Assembly: GCF_016745425.1 (NCBI RefSeq)
Contig: NZ_JAERVK010000004.1
Coordinates: 124,001-188,000, forward strand
Reading direction: 5' to 3'
Length of the DNA: 64,000 bases
Source: Candidatus Methylomicrobium oryzae
GTDB lineage: Bacteria > Pseudomonadota > Gammaproteobacteria > Methylococcales > Methylomonadaceae
The translations under genes and the position numbers were made by a program. Below the pieces are notes generated by a model. That model did not search any database. It was not told the origin of the DNA and saw nothing but the letters and a program-made list of their open reading frames with translations. This document shows, piece after piece, positions 55,002-63,700 of the stretch; the first letter of the stretch is position 1, and every line of letters starts with the position of its first letter.

Positions 55002-55082
55002 GTAGGCTGGGTTGAGGAACGAAACCCGGCAAGTTCGGACACAGGCTGCGCTGGGTTTCCGCATAGCTCCAACCCAGCCTAC
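55002..55082. repeat. REP-like palindrome 1 (GTAG...CTAC)
   Basis: GTAGGCTGGGTTG at 55002-55014 is exactly complementary to CAACCCAGCCTAC at 55070-55082, and the interior has a second inverted pair (GAAACCC/GGGTTTC). It is thus an 81-bp foldback element with a GTAG foot at each end, non-coding. Confidence 0.8.
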
Positions 55083-55114
55083 GAGTTAGCGGCTGACTCT
55101 CAAATTTGAGGGCC

Positions 55115-55144
55115 GTAGGTGCGATTAGCGCAGCGTAATCGCAC
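55115..55144 (+). repeat. REP-like palindrome 2 (GTAG foot, GTGCGATTA stem)
   Basis: GTAG is followed directly by GTGCGATTA, eight bases and TAATCGCAC: a perfect 9-bp stem with a single GTAG foot on the plus strand, as in classical REP elements. Confidence 0.75.
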
Positions 55145-55166
55145 GCATGTGAAATGCCAAATATTC

Positions 55167-55197
55167 CTCCGATTACGCTATCGCTAATCGGAGCTAC
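55167..55197 (-). repeat. REP-like palindrome 3 (opposite orientation)
   Basis: CTCCGATTA, nine bases, TAATCGGAG and then CTAC, i.e. a GTAG-footed 9-bp stem on the minus strand. Its stem shares the CGATTA core with repeat 2 but is inverted relative to it. Confidence 0.75.
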
Positions 55198-55233
55198 TTG
55201 CTTATCGCGGTCACCTGTTAGCGTCTCAGGGCC

Positions 55234-55264
55234 GTAGGATGCGCTGAACGAAGTGAAGCGCATC
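55234..55264 (+). repeat. REP-like palindrome 4 (GTAG foot, GATGCGCT stem)
   Basis: GTAG followed by GATGCGCT, an eleven-base loop and AGCGCATC: a perfect 8-bp stem. The CCGTAGG context preceding it is shared with repeat 2. Confidence 0.75.
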
Positions 55265-55338
55265 AATCGCGGAAGATGGACCTCTTTCGTTAGCCTAACC
55301 TACACTTTTTTCAATTTCTTTTGCGAATGGTCAAACGC

Positions 55339-55399
55339 GTAGGACGGTGGCCGCCAGGCGGTCCGCCAGCCTACGGCGGAACCGCTGGCGCGTTCCGCC
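55339..55399. repeat. REP-like palindrome 5, compound
   Basis: GTAG at 55339-55342 begins a GC-rich imperfect palindrome that ends at CTAC (55371-55374); immediately after, GGCGGAAC, nine bases and GTTCCGCC form a second perfect 8-bp stem reaching the end of the next gene. Possibly two fused repeat units; it may also terminate transcription. Confidence 0.65.
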
Positions 55400-55783
55400 T
55401 TACGGATCCGGATTTTCAGTTTTGAATAACTCGGCGGCAAGCTCGATCTGGTCGTGAAATTGGGGAATCGCGGGAATATTCCAGGATTTTCCAGCGATCC
55501 GGGAGAACAGATTGTTCAGCCACGGCCGGTTCGACCGGGCCTGATGAATGATCAATCGATGAGATTCCTTATCACTTTCGATCGCAAAATCCTCCAGCCA
55601 GACCTCGATCGGCTCCGATTCGCCGTACAGCGTGCCCTGGAGGTAGGCCTGGCGCGTGTCGAGATCGAAACGAAACGCCGATAATTCGGCAATACCCTTG
55701 AGAATGAAATTGGCCGCCCATCTCACGACGATGTCCGGCGTCAATTTGATTGCGATTTTCACCAAGCTGCTTTTAAAGCTCAT
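55400..55783 (-). CDS. Hypothetical protein
   Basis: 127 residues from the ATG at 55783, chosen because GAGG lies six bases upstream (two codons further up only a TTG is available). No signal peptide; the first 30 residues are helical and basic/hydrophobic (SLVKIAIKLTPDIVVRWAANFILKG), perhaps a membrane-associated amphipathic helix. A beta-rich part follows (SAFRFDLDTRQAYLQGTLYG, IEVWLEDFAI), with a C-terminal helical end. I recognise no family. The region AFRFDLD-...-IEVWLEDF is reminiscent of lipid-binding-like domains, but that is a guess. It lies 36 bp after the Uma2 gene and may be co-transcribed with it. Confidence 0.6.
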   Translation of the reverse strand: MSFKSSLVKIAIKLTPDIVVRWAANFILKGIAELSAFRFDLDTRQAYLQGTLYGESEPIEVWLEDFAIESDKESHRLIIHQARSNRPWLNNLFSRIAGKSWNIPAIPQFHDQIELAAELFKTENPDP

Positions 55784-55819
55784 GATCAACCTCGATCCGA
55801 TGAAAAGAAAAATTCGGTT

Positions 55820-56416
55820 TTAAGCATTCTGTTGTTTTTCTTGCCTGAACTCGTTCATATCGGCGTTATCCACGCGGTCGTAGATTTCTTCGACCGTCAG
55901 CTTCAAGCCAATCGATTCGAACGGAACCGAATCGTCCAGAAAATAATATTCGGGCAGCCAATGCCTGTTCCGGCGCAGTACTTGGACGGAAACGAAATCC
56001 GGCTCGATCAGGACATACTCCTGTAATGACGGCAGGTTGATGTAGCGTAAAAGTTTCACCGCCGTATCGGTTTTTCGGGTTGACTTCGACAACACTTCGA
56101 CGATCAGCACCGGGTTTTCGGAAAACATGTCCGAACCGCTCATTTTACTGCAATCGACGACGACATCCGGGTAAACATAGTCCTTGCCGAGCCGGACTTT
56201 CATGTCGGCCATAAAAGGCGTACACGGCTTTCTTTCCAGGTGATTGCCGAATTTTCGGAATACATTGCCGGCTATGCAGTTATGGTTATAGCCGGCACCG
56301 GCCATTGCATAAGCCTGGCCGTCGAGATACTCGCGCTTGAAATCGGAAGTCAATTCCGATTTCAGATACTCTTCCTCGGTCAGATAAATGACTTCGTGCG
56401 GATTCTGTAAGGCCAT
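55820..56416 (-). CDS. Uma2-family (DUF820) endonuclease
   Basis: 198 residues from the ATG at 56416 (CAGGAG eight bases upstream). Uma2 features are clear: IYLTEEEYLKSELTSDFKREYLDGQAYAM at the start, DYVYPDVVVDC (Asp) and PVLIVEVLSKSTRKTD (Glu-x-Leu-Ser) form a PD-(D/E)XK-like active site. Function of this very common family is not established; some are mobile-element or restriction associated. It is divergent from the XPF-like nuclease gene across 113 bp. Confidence 0.9.
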   Translation of the reverse strand: MALQNPHEVIYLTEEEYLKSELTSDFKREYLDGQAYAMAGAGYNHNCIAGNVFRKFGNHLERKPCTPFMADMKVRLGKDYVYPDVVVDCSKMSGSDMFSENPVLIVEVLSKSTRKTDTAVKLLRYINLPSLQEYVLIEPDFVSVQVLRRNRHWLPEYYFLDDSVPFESIGLKLTVEEIYDRVDNADMNEFRQEKQQNA

Positions 56417-56529
56417 GATCCGATCTCCTGATTCGTTTACTTCCGGCATTATAATACCGTCTGCCGGCATCAAACCATCCAGCCGCCGGGCAAACCCCCA
56501 TCGAACCTCTCGAATGTGACGATAACCGC

Positions 56530-57210
56530 ATGGCAACCGTTCAAATTACAGCCGACGACCGCGAACACCCATCCGGCGTCATCGAAGCCCTTCGAAAGCA
56601 TGACGGAGCCGAGGTTTCGGTGCGCCGCCTGCCTTTGGGCGATTATCTGCTGGATGGAAGGCTTCTCTTCGAGCGCAAGACATGGCGCGATTTCGCCGTT
56701 TCGCTGAAAGACGGCCGTTTGTTCGAACAAGGTCTTCGCCTCGCCGCATCGCCGCTGCTCAAGGCCATGATCATCGAAGGGCGCTCAAACGATCTGGCCG
56801 AAAGCGGCATGCGGCGCGAGGCTGTGCAAGGGGCGCTGATCAGCCTCAATCTTTTTCTCGGCATCCCCTTGCTGCGTTCCATCGACGCTGAAGAAAGCGC
56901 GAGACTGATGCTCTATGCCGCCCGCCAGTTCGATCACATTGCCCGGCAGACACCGCCCCGCTTATTCAAAGGCAAACGCCCCAAAGGCAAGCGCAAAATC
57001 CAAATGCGGATACTCCAATCGCTTCCCGGAATAGGCCCGCACATTGCCCATAACCTGCTGGAACAGTTTGGCAGCATCGAAGCCGTTCTCTCGGCCGACG
57101 AGCAAGCCTTGGCGAGTGTGGCCGGCATAGGCGCAGGACGGGCTAAATCGATTCGCTGGGCTGTCGGCGAACAATGGGCGTCTTATTCCCTATTCAGCAC
57201 AGATGAATAA
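56530..57210 (+). CDS. XPF/ERCC4-type nuclease with helix-hairpin-helix domain
   Basis: 226 residues. The ERCC4 nuclease domain (about 5-130) shows TADDREHPSG, GDYLL and the signature ERKTWRDFAVSLKDGRLFEQ (E48-R49-K50, D54), the catalytic motif of XPF, Mus81 and archaeal Hef. The C-terminal (HhH)2 module has LPGIGPHIAHNLLEQFGS (about 165-182) and VAGIGAGRAKSIRWAV (about 197-212). The combination equals the nuclease half of archaeal Hef and predicts cleavage of branched or flap DNA. Such proteins are uncommon in bacteria. It is monocistronic, converging on pncB. Confidence 0.9.
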   Translation: MATVQITADDREHPSGVIEALRKHDGAEVSVRRLPLGDYLLDGRLLFERKTWRDFAVSLKDGRLFEQGLRLAASPLLKAMIIEGRSNDLAESGMRREAVQGALISLNLFLGIPLLRSIDAEESARLMLYAARQFDHIARQTPPRLFKGKRPKGKRKIQMRILQSLPGIGPHIAHNLLEQFGSIEAVLSADEQALASVAGIGAGRAKSIRWAVGEQWASYSLFSTDE

Positions 57211-57232
57211 TATCAAATGCGCTTTTTTCGCT

Positions 57233-58573
57233 TCATCGAGGCAAGGTTTCTTTATCCATGCGCTCGGTCAATGCACGGAGTTCGGCGGCGACCTGCACCG
57301 GATACGCCGCCGCATCGCTCAATGTCCGCAAACCCGCCGGCAAACGGCTTAATTGATCTTTCGCGTACTCCCTGATTTGGACGAGCGACGGCAGAGGCTC
57401 GACCCGTGCGCCGCTGCGCATGACTTCCTTGAGCAACGGCCGGCCCGCACAAGGGATTTCGGCCAGCGTAATCGTATCGCCGGCCAGCAACCCGTCGGCA
57501 TCGAACCGGCGGTACACCTGTTTTACACCGGGCCAGGTCGCCTTGCCTTCGGAACGCTTCCGGCGCGGAATGCCGGCGTACTCCTGCAGCTTGTAAGCGC
57601 AATCCAGATAAGGCGCATCTTCGGAAGTATCCAGCCGGGTGCCGATGCCGTAACCGTCGATCGGCGCATCGGCCGCCTGCAAGCGGGCGAGCGTATATTC
57701 ATCGATATTACCGCTGGCAAAGATGGTCGTATCGGTCAGGCCGCCCGCATCGAGTATCCGGCGCACCTTGTGGGCGTGGCCCGCCAGATCGCCGCTGTCG
57801 AGCCGCACGCCTTTGATCGGGATGTTCAAGGATTTGAGCCGGGAAGCCAGCTCGACGGCCTTTTGCGCGCCGCCTTCGGTATCGTAGGTATCGATCAGCA
57901 ACACCGTATTGTCCGGATTGGCCCTGGCGAAATGCTCGAAAGCCTCGCTCTCGCTCCGATGCGCCTGCACAAAGGAATGCGCCATCGTACCGAATATCGG
58001 AATGCCGAACCGGCGGCCGGCGCCGAGGGTCGCAGTGCCGCTGAAACCGACCAGATACGCCGCCCTGGCCGCAAAGAGCCCGGCCTCGCCGCCGTGCGCG
58101 CGGCGGAAGCCGAATTCGACCAGCGTCTTGCCCGGCGCCGTCAAAACCGAACGGGCCGCTTTCGATGCGATCAGCGTCTGAAAATGCACGATATTGATCA
58201 GCCGGCTTTCGACGAACTGCGCTTCGGGCATCGGCGCGGTCACCCGCAGGATCGGCTCGTCCGGAAAAAACACGGTGCCTTCCGGCATCGCATGCACGTC
58301 GCCGGTAAAGCGGAAACGCCGGAGCCGCTGCAAAAACTCCGCCTTGAAAAACCCGGTGCCGCTCAGCCAATCCAGGTCGACAGGCGTAAACCGCAAATTC
58401 TGGAGATAGTCGACGGCCTGTTCGAGCCCCGCAGCGACAAGAAACCCGCGGCATGCCGGCAGCTTGCGAACGAACAGCTCGAACACGGCGATATCGTCCA
58501 TGCGCTGTTGGTGATAGCCCTGCAGCATCGTCAACTGGTAAAGATCGGCTGACAAGGCCTCGTTCCCGGTCAT
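57233..58573 (-). CDS. pncB: Nicotinate phosphoribosyltransferase
   Basis: Second enzyme of the nicotinate (Preiss-Handler) salvage of NAD: makes nicotinate mononucleotide from nicotinate and PRPP. 446 residues; DLYQLTMLQGYH at the start, EFGFRRAHGG, FSGTATLGAGRRFGIPIFGTMAHS and VRLDSGDLAGHAHKVR are family signatures. It overlaps pncA by ATGA, so salvage from nicotinamide to NaMN is encoded as a unit. Confidence 0.95.
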   Translation of the reverse strand: MTGNEALSADLYQLTMLQGYHQQRMDDIAVFELFVRKLPACRGFLVAAGLEQAVDYLQNLRFTPVDLDWLSGTGFFKAEFLQRLRRFRFTGDVHAMPEGTVFFPDEPILRVTAPMPEAQFVESRLINIVHFQTLIASKAARSVLTAPGKTLVEFGFRRAHGGEAGLFAARAAYLVGFSGTATLGAGRRFGIPIFGTMAHSFVQAHRSESEAFEHFARANPDNTVLLIDTYDTEGGAQKAVELASRLKSLNIPIKGVRLDSGDLAGHAHKVRRILDAGGLTDTTIFASGNIDEYTLARLQAADAPIDGYGIGTRLDTSEDAPYLDCAYKLQEYAGIPRRKRSEGKATWPGVKQVYRRFDADGLLAGDTITLAEIPCAGRPLLKEVMRSGARVEPLPSLVQIREYAKDQLSRLPAGLRTLSDAAAYPVQVAAELRALTERMDKETLPR

Positions 58574-59154
58574 GCCAGACGCCCCTCATCGATCAGAAAG
58601 GCGCCATGCCTCCGCATCGTCTGCAAAGCCTTGTCGCCATCGCCGGCAACGACGTCGACCGCCCGCACCGCATCCTGCAGTAAAAACACCGCATAGCCCC
58701 GCTTCAAAGCGTCGAGCACGGTGTTCAGCACGCAATAGTCGGTCGCCAGACCGGCCACGAACAGCCGCCGGATACCGGCGCGCTCAAGTCTTGCCTGCAA
58801 ATCGGTATCCTCGAACCCCGAGTAGCCTTCGCTTTCGCGCCGCACGCCTTTGGAAATCACCTGCACCGCCTCCGGCAATGCCAAAGCCGCCGAAAACTCG
58901 GCACCCGGCATGTCCGCCACGCAATGCGCCGGCCAGGGCCCGCCTTGATTCCTGAACGAGGCGTGATCGGGAGGATGCCAATCGCGCGTCAAGTAAACGG
59001 GATAGCCGAGGGTATGGAATTTTTCGATATATCGATTAATGACCGGAAGAATACGATCGCCCTCGGAAACGGCCAGACTGCCTCCGGGTAAAAAATCGTT
59101 TTGCACATCGACGACGAGCAAGGCGTCGCCCGCGGTAACGCGTTCGGTTCTCAT
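58570..59154 (-). CDS. pncA: Nicotinamidase
   Basis: 194 residues of the isochorismatase-like hydrolase superfamily, converting nicotinamide to nicotinate. LLVVDVQNDFLPGGSLAV carries the catalytic Asp and metal context, TRDWHPPDHASF a metal-binding Asp/His pair, and LATDYCVLNTVLDA the catalytic Cys. It is directly upstream of and overlapping pncB. Confidence 0.93.
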   Translation of the reverse strand: MRTERVTAGDALLVVDVQNDFLPGGSLAVSEGDRILPVINRYIEKFHTLGYPVYLTRDWHPPDHASFRNQGGPWPAHCVADMPGAEFSAALALPEAVQVISKGVRRESEGYSGFEDTDLQARLERAGIRRLFVAGLATDYCVLNTVLDALKRGYAVFLLQDAVRAVDVVAGDGDKALQTMRRHGAFLIDEGRLA

Positions 59155-59563
59155 GCCCCAAACCCGGCAATCTCGCTGCCGGCGCGGAACAGGTTATGGA
59201 TCCGGATAAACATATGCCCCTCCCATTGCGAAAAGCTCGTCTCTTGCGACAAAGCGGGCTTGCGCAAAGTTCTACGCAACGTTACGGCCGGATTGGACAT
59301 CTCCCGAAAAAACCGTTAGCCTACCCGTTAATACACTTGCCGCCGCAACCGGGATCGGCTTGCCGACTCACCGAGAAAGATTAACCTTACAAATCAACCG
59401 CATCGTGAACCGAGTCAAATGAGCCTACCGTACCGCTCATGGCGGCCTTATCTTTACAAAAAAGCCAACGGGTCGCTACAAAAATCGACTCCGTTCAATT
59501 CCCTTTTTACTTATCCGGAATTTAGCCCATAATTTTATCGTTCGTTTTTGCCTAAATGAGTTC
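59155..59563. other. 409-bp divergent intergenic region, no gene seen
   Basis: Between the divergent pncA and the REC-HD-GYP gene. It should hold promoters for both but no hexamer pair stands out. No open frame with a ribosome-binding site and no strong hairpin is visible; the right half is AT-rich. Confidence 0.5.
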
Positions 59564-60682
59564 ATGATGCAACTTTCGACAAGCCCTAGCGACGCCTCGA
59601 AGCCCACCGTGCTGATCGTCGACGACATGCCCGACAACCTCAGCATGTTGGGAGAACTGCTGCTCGGCGCCGGCTACCGGGTCATCGCCGCGAATTCGGG
59701 CCCGGCGGCCCTTCGCCTTGCCGCTCAGAACCCCCCACCCGATTTGATTCTGCTGGACATTATGATGCCCGGCATGGACGGCTACCAGGTTCTCGACCGT
59801 TTATCCGCCGAATCCGCGACCCGAAACATTCCGGTGATATTTGTTACCGCCCGGGACGACCCGCAAGACGAAGAACTCGGCCTGGCAAAAGGGGCCGCCG
59901 ATTACATCACCAAACCGATTCGGCCGATGCTGGTTCTGGCCAGAATACGCACGCAACTGCAAGCCAAACAAGCGCGAGACTGGCTGAACAGCCGGAATGC
60001 CTATCTGGAAGAGGAAGCATTACGCTATGCGGTGGAAAAAGAACGCATGCAAACCGTTAGCATACGGGCGCTCGCCCATCTCGCCGAAACCCGCGACCCG
60101 GAAACGGGCAACCATATCCTACGGACGCAGAGTTATGTCAATTTACTCGCCACGCTGCTGAAAGATCATTCCCGTTTCAAGGAGATACTGACGCCGCACT
60201 ACATTAAAATGTTGACACTCTCGGCACCTTTACACGACATCGGCAAGGTCGGCGTGCCCGACGACATTCTCCGCAAGCCCGGCAGCCTGACCCCGGAAGA
60301 ATGGGAGACCATGAAAACCCATACGGTATTGGGGCGCGTCGCGATCGAAAAAGCCGAAACCGACGCCGAAGGTCAGGTCGAATTTTTCAAACTTGCCAAG
60401 GAAGTCGCACAATGGCATCACGAAAAATGGGACGGGAGCGGCTATCCCGATGGCTTAAAGGGCGAAGCCATCCCCGTTTCCGCCCGCATCATGGCCATCG
60501 CCGACGTCTTCGATGCGCTGATTTCCCGGAGGATTTACAAGATGTCGGTAATGGTTCACGAAGCCAAGGACACGATTGCCGCCGGCCGCAATATCCATTT
60601 CGATCCGGACATAACGGATGTCTTTCTGGCCAATTTTCAGGAATTCGAAACCATCGCCCATCGCCATTTCGATGATTTGTAG
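59564..60682 (+). CDS. Response regulator with REC and HD-GYP domains (c-di-GMP phosphodiesterase)
   Basis: 372 residues. REC at about 14-135: VLIVDDMPDNLSML, phospho-acceptor in LILLDIMMPGMDGY, Lys in YITKPIRP. The HD-GYP domain spans about 165-365: HD in LHDIGKVGVPDDILRKPG, HH in QWHHEKWDGSGYPDGLKG with the GYP triplet, and ARIMAIADVFDAL. All active-site residues of this phosphodiesterase family are visible. A giant hybrid kinase gene follows after 39 bp on the same strand and may phosphorylate it. Confidence 0.93.
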   Translation: MMQLSTSPSDASKPTVLIVDDMPDNLSMLGELLLGAGYRVIAANSGPAALRLAAQNPPPDLILLDIMMPGMDGYQVLDRLSAESATRNIPVIFVTARDDPQDEELGLAKGAADYITKPIRPMLVLARIRTQLQAKQARDWLNSRNAYLEEEALRYAVEKERMQTVSIRALAHLAETRDPETGNHILRTQSYVNLLATLLKDHSRFKEILTPHYIKMLTLSAPLHDIGKVGVPDDILRKPGSLTPEEWETMKTHTVLGRVAIEKAETDAEGQVEFFKLAKEVAQWHHEKWDGSGYPDGLKGEAIPVSARIMAIADVFDALISRRIYKMSVMVHEAKDTIAAGRNIHFDPDITDVFLANFQEFETIAHRHFDDL

Positions 60683-60721
60683 CCGTCGGCAGGCGCGGAA
60701 AGTCTTTCTCGAACAAAACAG

Positions 60722-63700
60722 ATGAATCCCGACCAGCCTTCGCTCCTTTCCCTTGATCGCAGAAAAGCGGCGCGCGCCGCATTCTTGAAAATCGTCTTCA
60801 TCTATGCGGGCTTCGCCTCGCTTTGGATACTGCTCTCCGACAAAATCGTGGCGCAGCTGTTCAGCGATGCCGCCAGCATCACCTTGGCCAGCACTGTTAA
60901 AGGCTGGCTGTTTGTGGTGATTACCTCGTTGCTGCTCTATGGGCTGTTGTTACGGTTCATGGACAGCGCATTTTTTACAGGTACCGAATCGGCGCGGAAT
61001 CCGCCCGAAACCGTCGCAACCTACAGTTTTAGACATCTCCTCACGACGACCGCATTGCCGATACTGGCTGCGGGGTTGCAATGGCTGATTTGGGATGCAA
61101 TCGCGCCCTACTCCTGGTTTCTTTTTTTTCCCGCCGTATTCTTCAGCGGCTGGATCGGCGGTCTCCGGGGCGGTCTCCTGGCCACCTCGATCGCGATTCC
61201 GCTGGCATGGTGGCTATTTATTCCCGTCCGCTATTCCTTTACCCTGGAACATCCGATGCAGATGGCGTCCATCGTCATGTTCATGGCCATGGGAGGACTC
61301 TTCAGCGTCTTTCACCATCGCCTGCAATCGGCAACCCGGGAAAATCGGGAAGCCCTTGCGGCGATCCAGGAGGCGAACGAAAAAATCACTCGGCTCTACC
61401 AACAAACTCAGGAACTGGACCGACTTAAAACCCGGTTTTTCGCGAATGTCAGCCACGAACTAAGGACGCCGCTGACGCTGATCCTGGGGCCCTCAAGCCA
61501 GCTTCTCGCCGCGGCGCAGCCCGGAACGTCCGCACACCGGAATCTGGAGGTCATCCATCGTAATGCCCGTTTGCTCTACCAGCATGTATCCGATCTGCTG
61601 GATGTGGTCAAGTTGGAAGCGGGCCGCATGCGCCTGCATTACGCGCGGATGGACATGGCCCAACTCGTACGCCTGGCGGCTTCCCATTTCGAGGCGCTGG
61701 CCGCCGAAAAAAACATCGATTTCAAGATAGAAGGTCCCGAAACGCTGGTGATGGAGTGCGATATGGAAAAATGCCAGCGCATTGTCATTAACCTGCTCTC
61801 CAATGCCTTCAAATTCACCCCCGAGAACGGCGGCATCTCCCTTGATCTAAACTCTACCAGGGAGCGCGCCATCATTTCAGTCAGAGATGATGGTCCCGGC
61901 GTTCCCAAGCCGTTGCGAGAAACCATATTCGAGCCGTTTAACCAAGGACAGGGCAGTTCCGGCCCCGTCTTCGGCGGCACCGGTCTGGGGCTCGCCATCG
62001 TTCGCGAATTCGTCGCGCTGCATGACGGACGCGTATGGGTGGAAGACGCACCCGGGAAAGGGGCGCGCTTCGTTGTCGAGCTGCCGCTCAAAGCGCCTGA
62101 AAATGCCGACATTGCGGCCGCGGATGCTGCCCTCGACGTACTCATTAAGGAAAACCTCGGCCCCGAACCGATTCCCTTATTGGCGGCGCCCTCCACGGCG
62201 AACGAACACCTACCGCTGATTCTGGTCGTAGAAGACAATCCCGACATGAACGCGTTTCTGGCCGAGTGCTTGAGCCGCCGTTACCGTGTCGCCTCCGCCT
62301 ACAACGGCCAGGAGGGCCTGGACATGGCGTTAACCCTGCATCCCGATCTCGTGCTTTCCGACGTGATGATGCCGGGTATGGACGGCGATGCGATGGTGGC
62401 CGCCATGCGCGAGCATGCAGAATTGAGCAAGCTGCCTGTCATCATGCTCACTGCGAAAGCGGACGACGATTTACGATTGAATCTGCTGCGGGCCGGCGTT
62501 CAGGATTTCATTACGAAACCGTTCTCGGTAGAGGAATTGCAGGCCAAGGTGGACGCCATCGTCACCGAGCATCGGCGGACCTCGATCGAGCTGCAGGAAA
62601 GCGAGGAACGTTTCCGCATTACCTTGAGAAGCATTGGCGACGCCGTGATCGCGACCGATGTCGAAGGGCATGTGACGATTATGAATCCCGTCGCCGAAAC
62701 GCTGACGGGCTGGCGCGAGGAAGAAGCGAAAGGCCGTCCTTTGCGCGAGGTTTTCGTCGTCATCAACGATTACACGCGGCAACCGGTAGAAGACCCTTTC
62801 GGCAAGATACTGAAGGCAGGAAAAATCACCGGATTAGCGAGCCATGCCCGCCTCGTTGCCCGGCACGGCGCCGAATATCCAATTGCCGATAGCGGCGCGC
62901 CGATCCGAAACGCCCAAGGCGCCATTTTCGGCGTGGTATTGGTATTCCGCGACCAGACGGAAGAGCTGAAAGCGCAAAACCGGCTGCGCGAAAGCCGGTC
63001 GATTTACAACGCCCTGATCAACAACATGTTCAACGGTATCGCGCACTGCCGCATGCTCTTCAAAGAAGGCGTCCCGGCAGACTATGAATTTATTGCCGTC
63101 AATCCGAGTTTCGAGAAGATGACTGGGCTTGCAGGAGCGGCGGGAAAAAAAATCAGCGAATTGATTCCCGACTATTGCCGGGACAATCCGGAAGCCCTGG
63201 CGATTTTCGGCCAAGTCGCGCAAACGGGTAAGGCGACCAATTGGGAGTATTATCTGGCGGCTCTCGACAAATGGTTCGCCGTTTCGATTTACTGTCCGGC
63301 ACCGGGCGAATTCATCGTCATCAGCGACAATATCACCGAACGCAAGCTGGCTGAAACGGCCCTGAAGGAGAGCGAAAAACGCTACCAGCTGGCACTCTAT
63401 GCCTCCAATGACGGGCTATGGGACTGGGATCTTTGCACCGGCCTGGCTTACCTGTCTCCGCACTATTATGAAATGACCGGCTATATGGCCGGCGAAATCA
63501 CGCCCGACCTGGCTTTTTTCAAACACCTGATCCATCCGGACGACCTTGACGGTGTTCTTGCCACCATGACGGCACACCTGGAAGGCAAAACGCCGGAAAG
63601 CATCATCGAATACCGGATGCTCACTCGATCGGGAGCTATCAAGTGGATCCAAGGAAAAGGAAGAGTCGTCGAGCGAGGCACCGACGGAACACCGCTGAGA

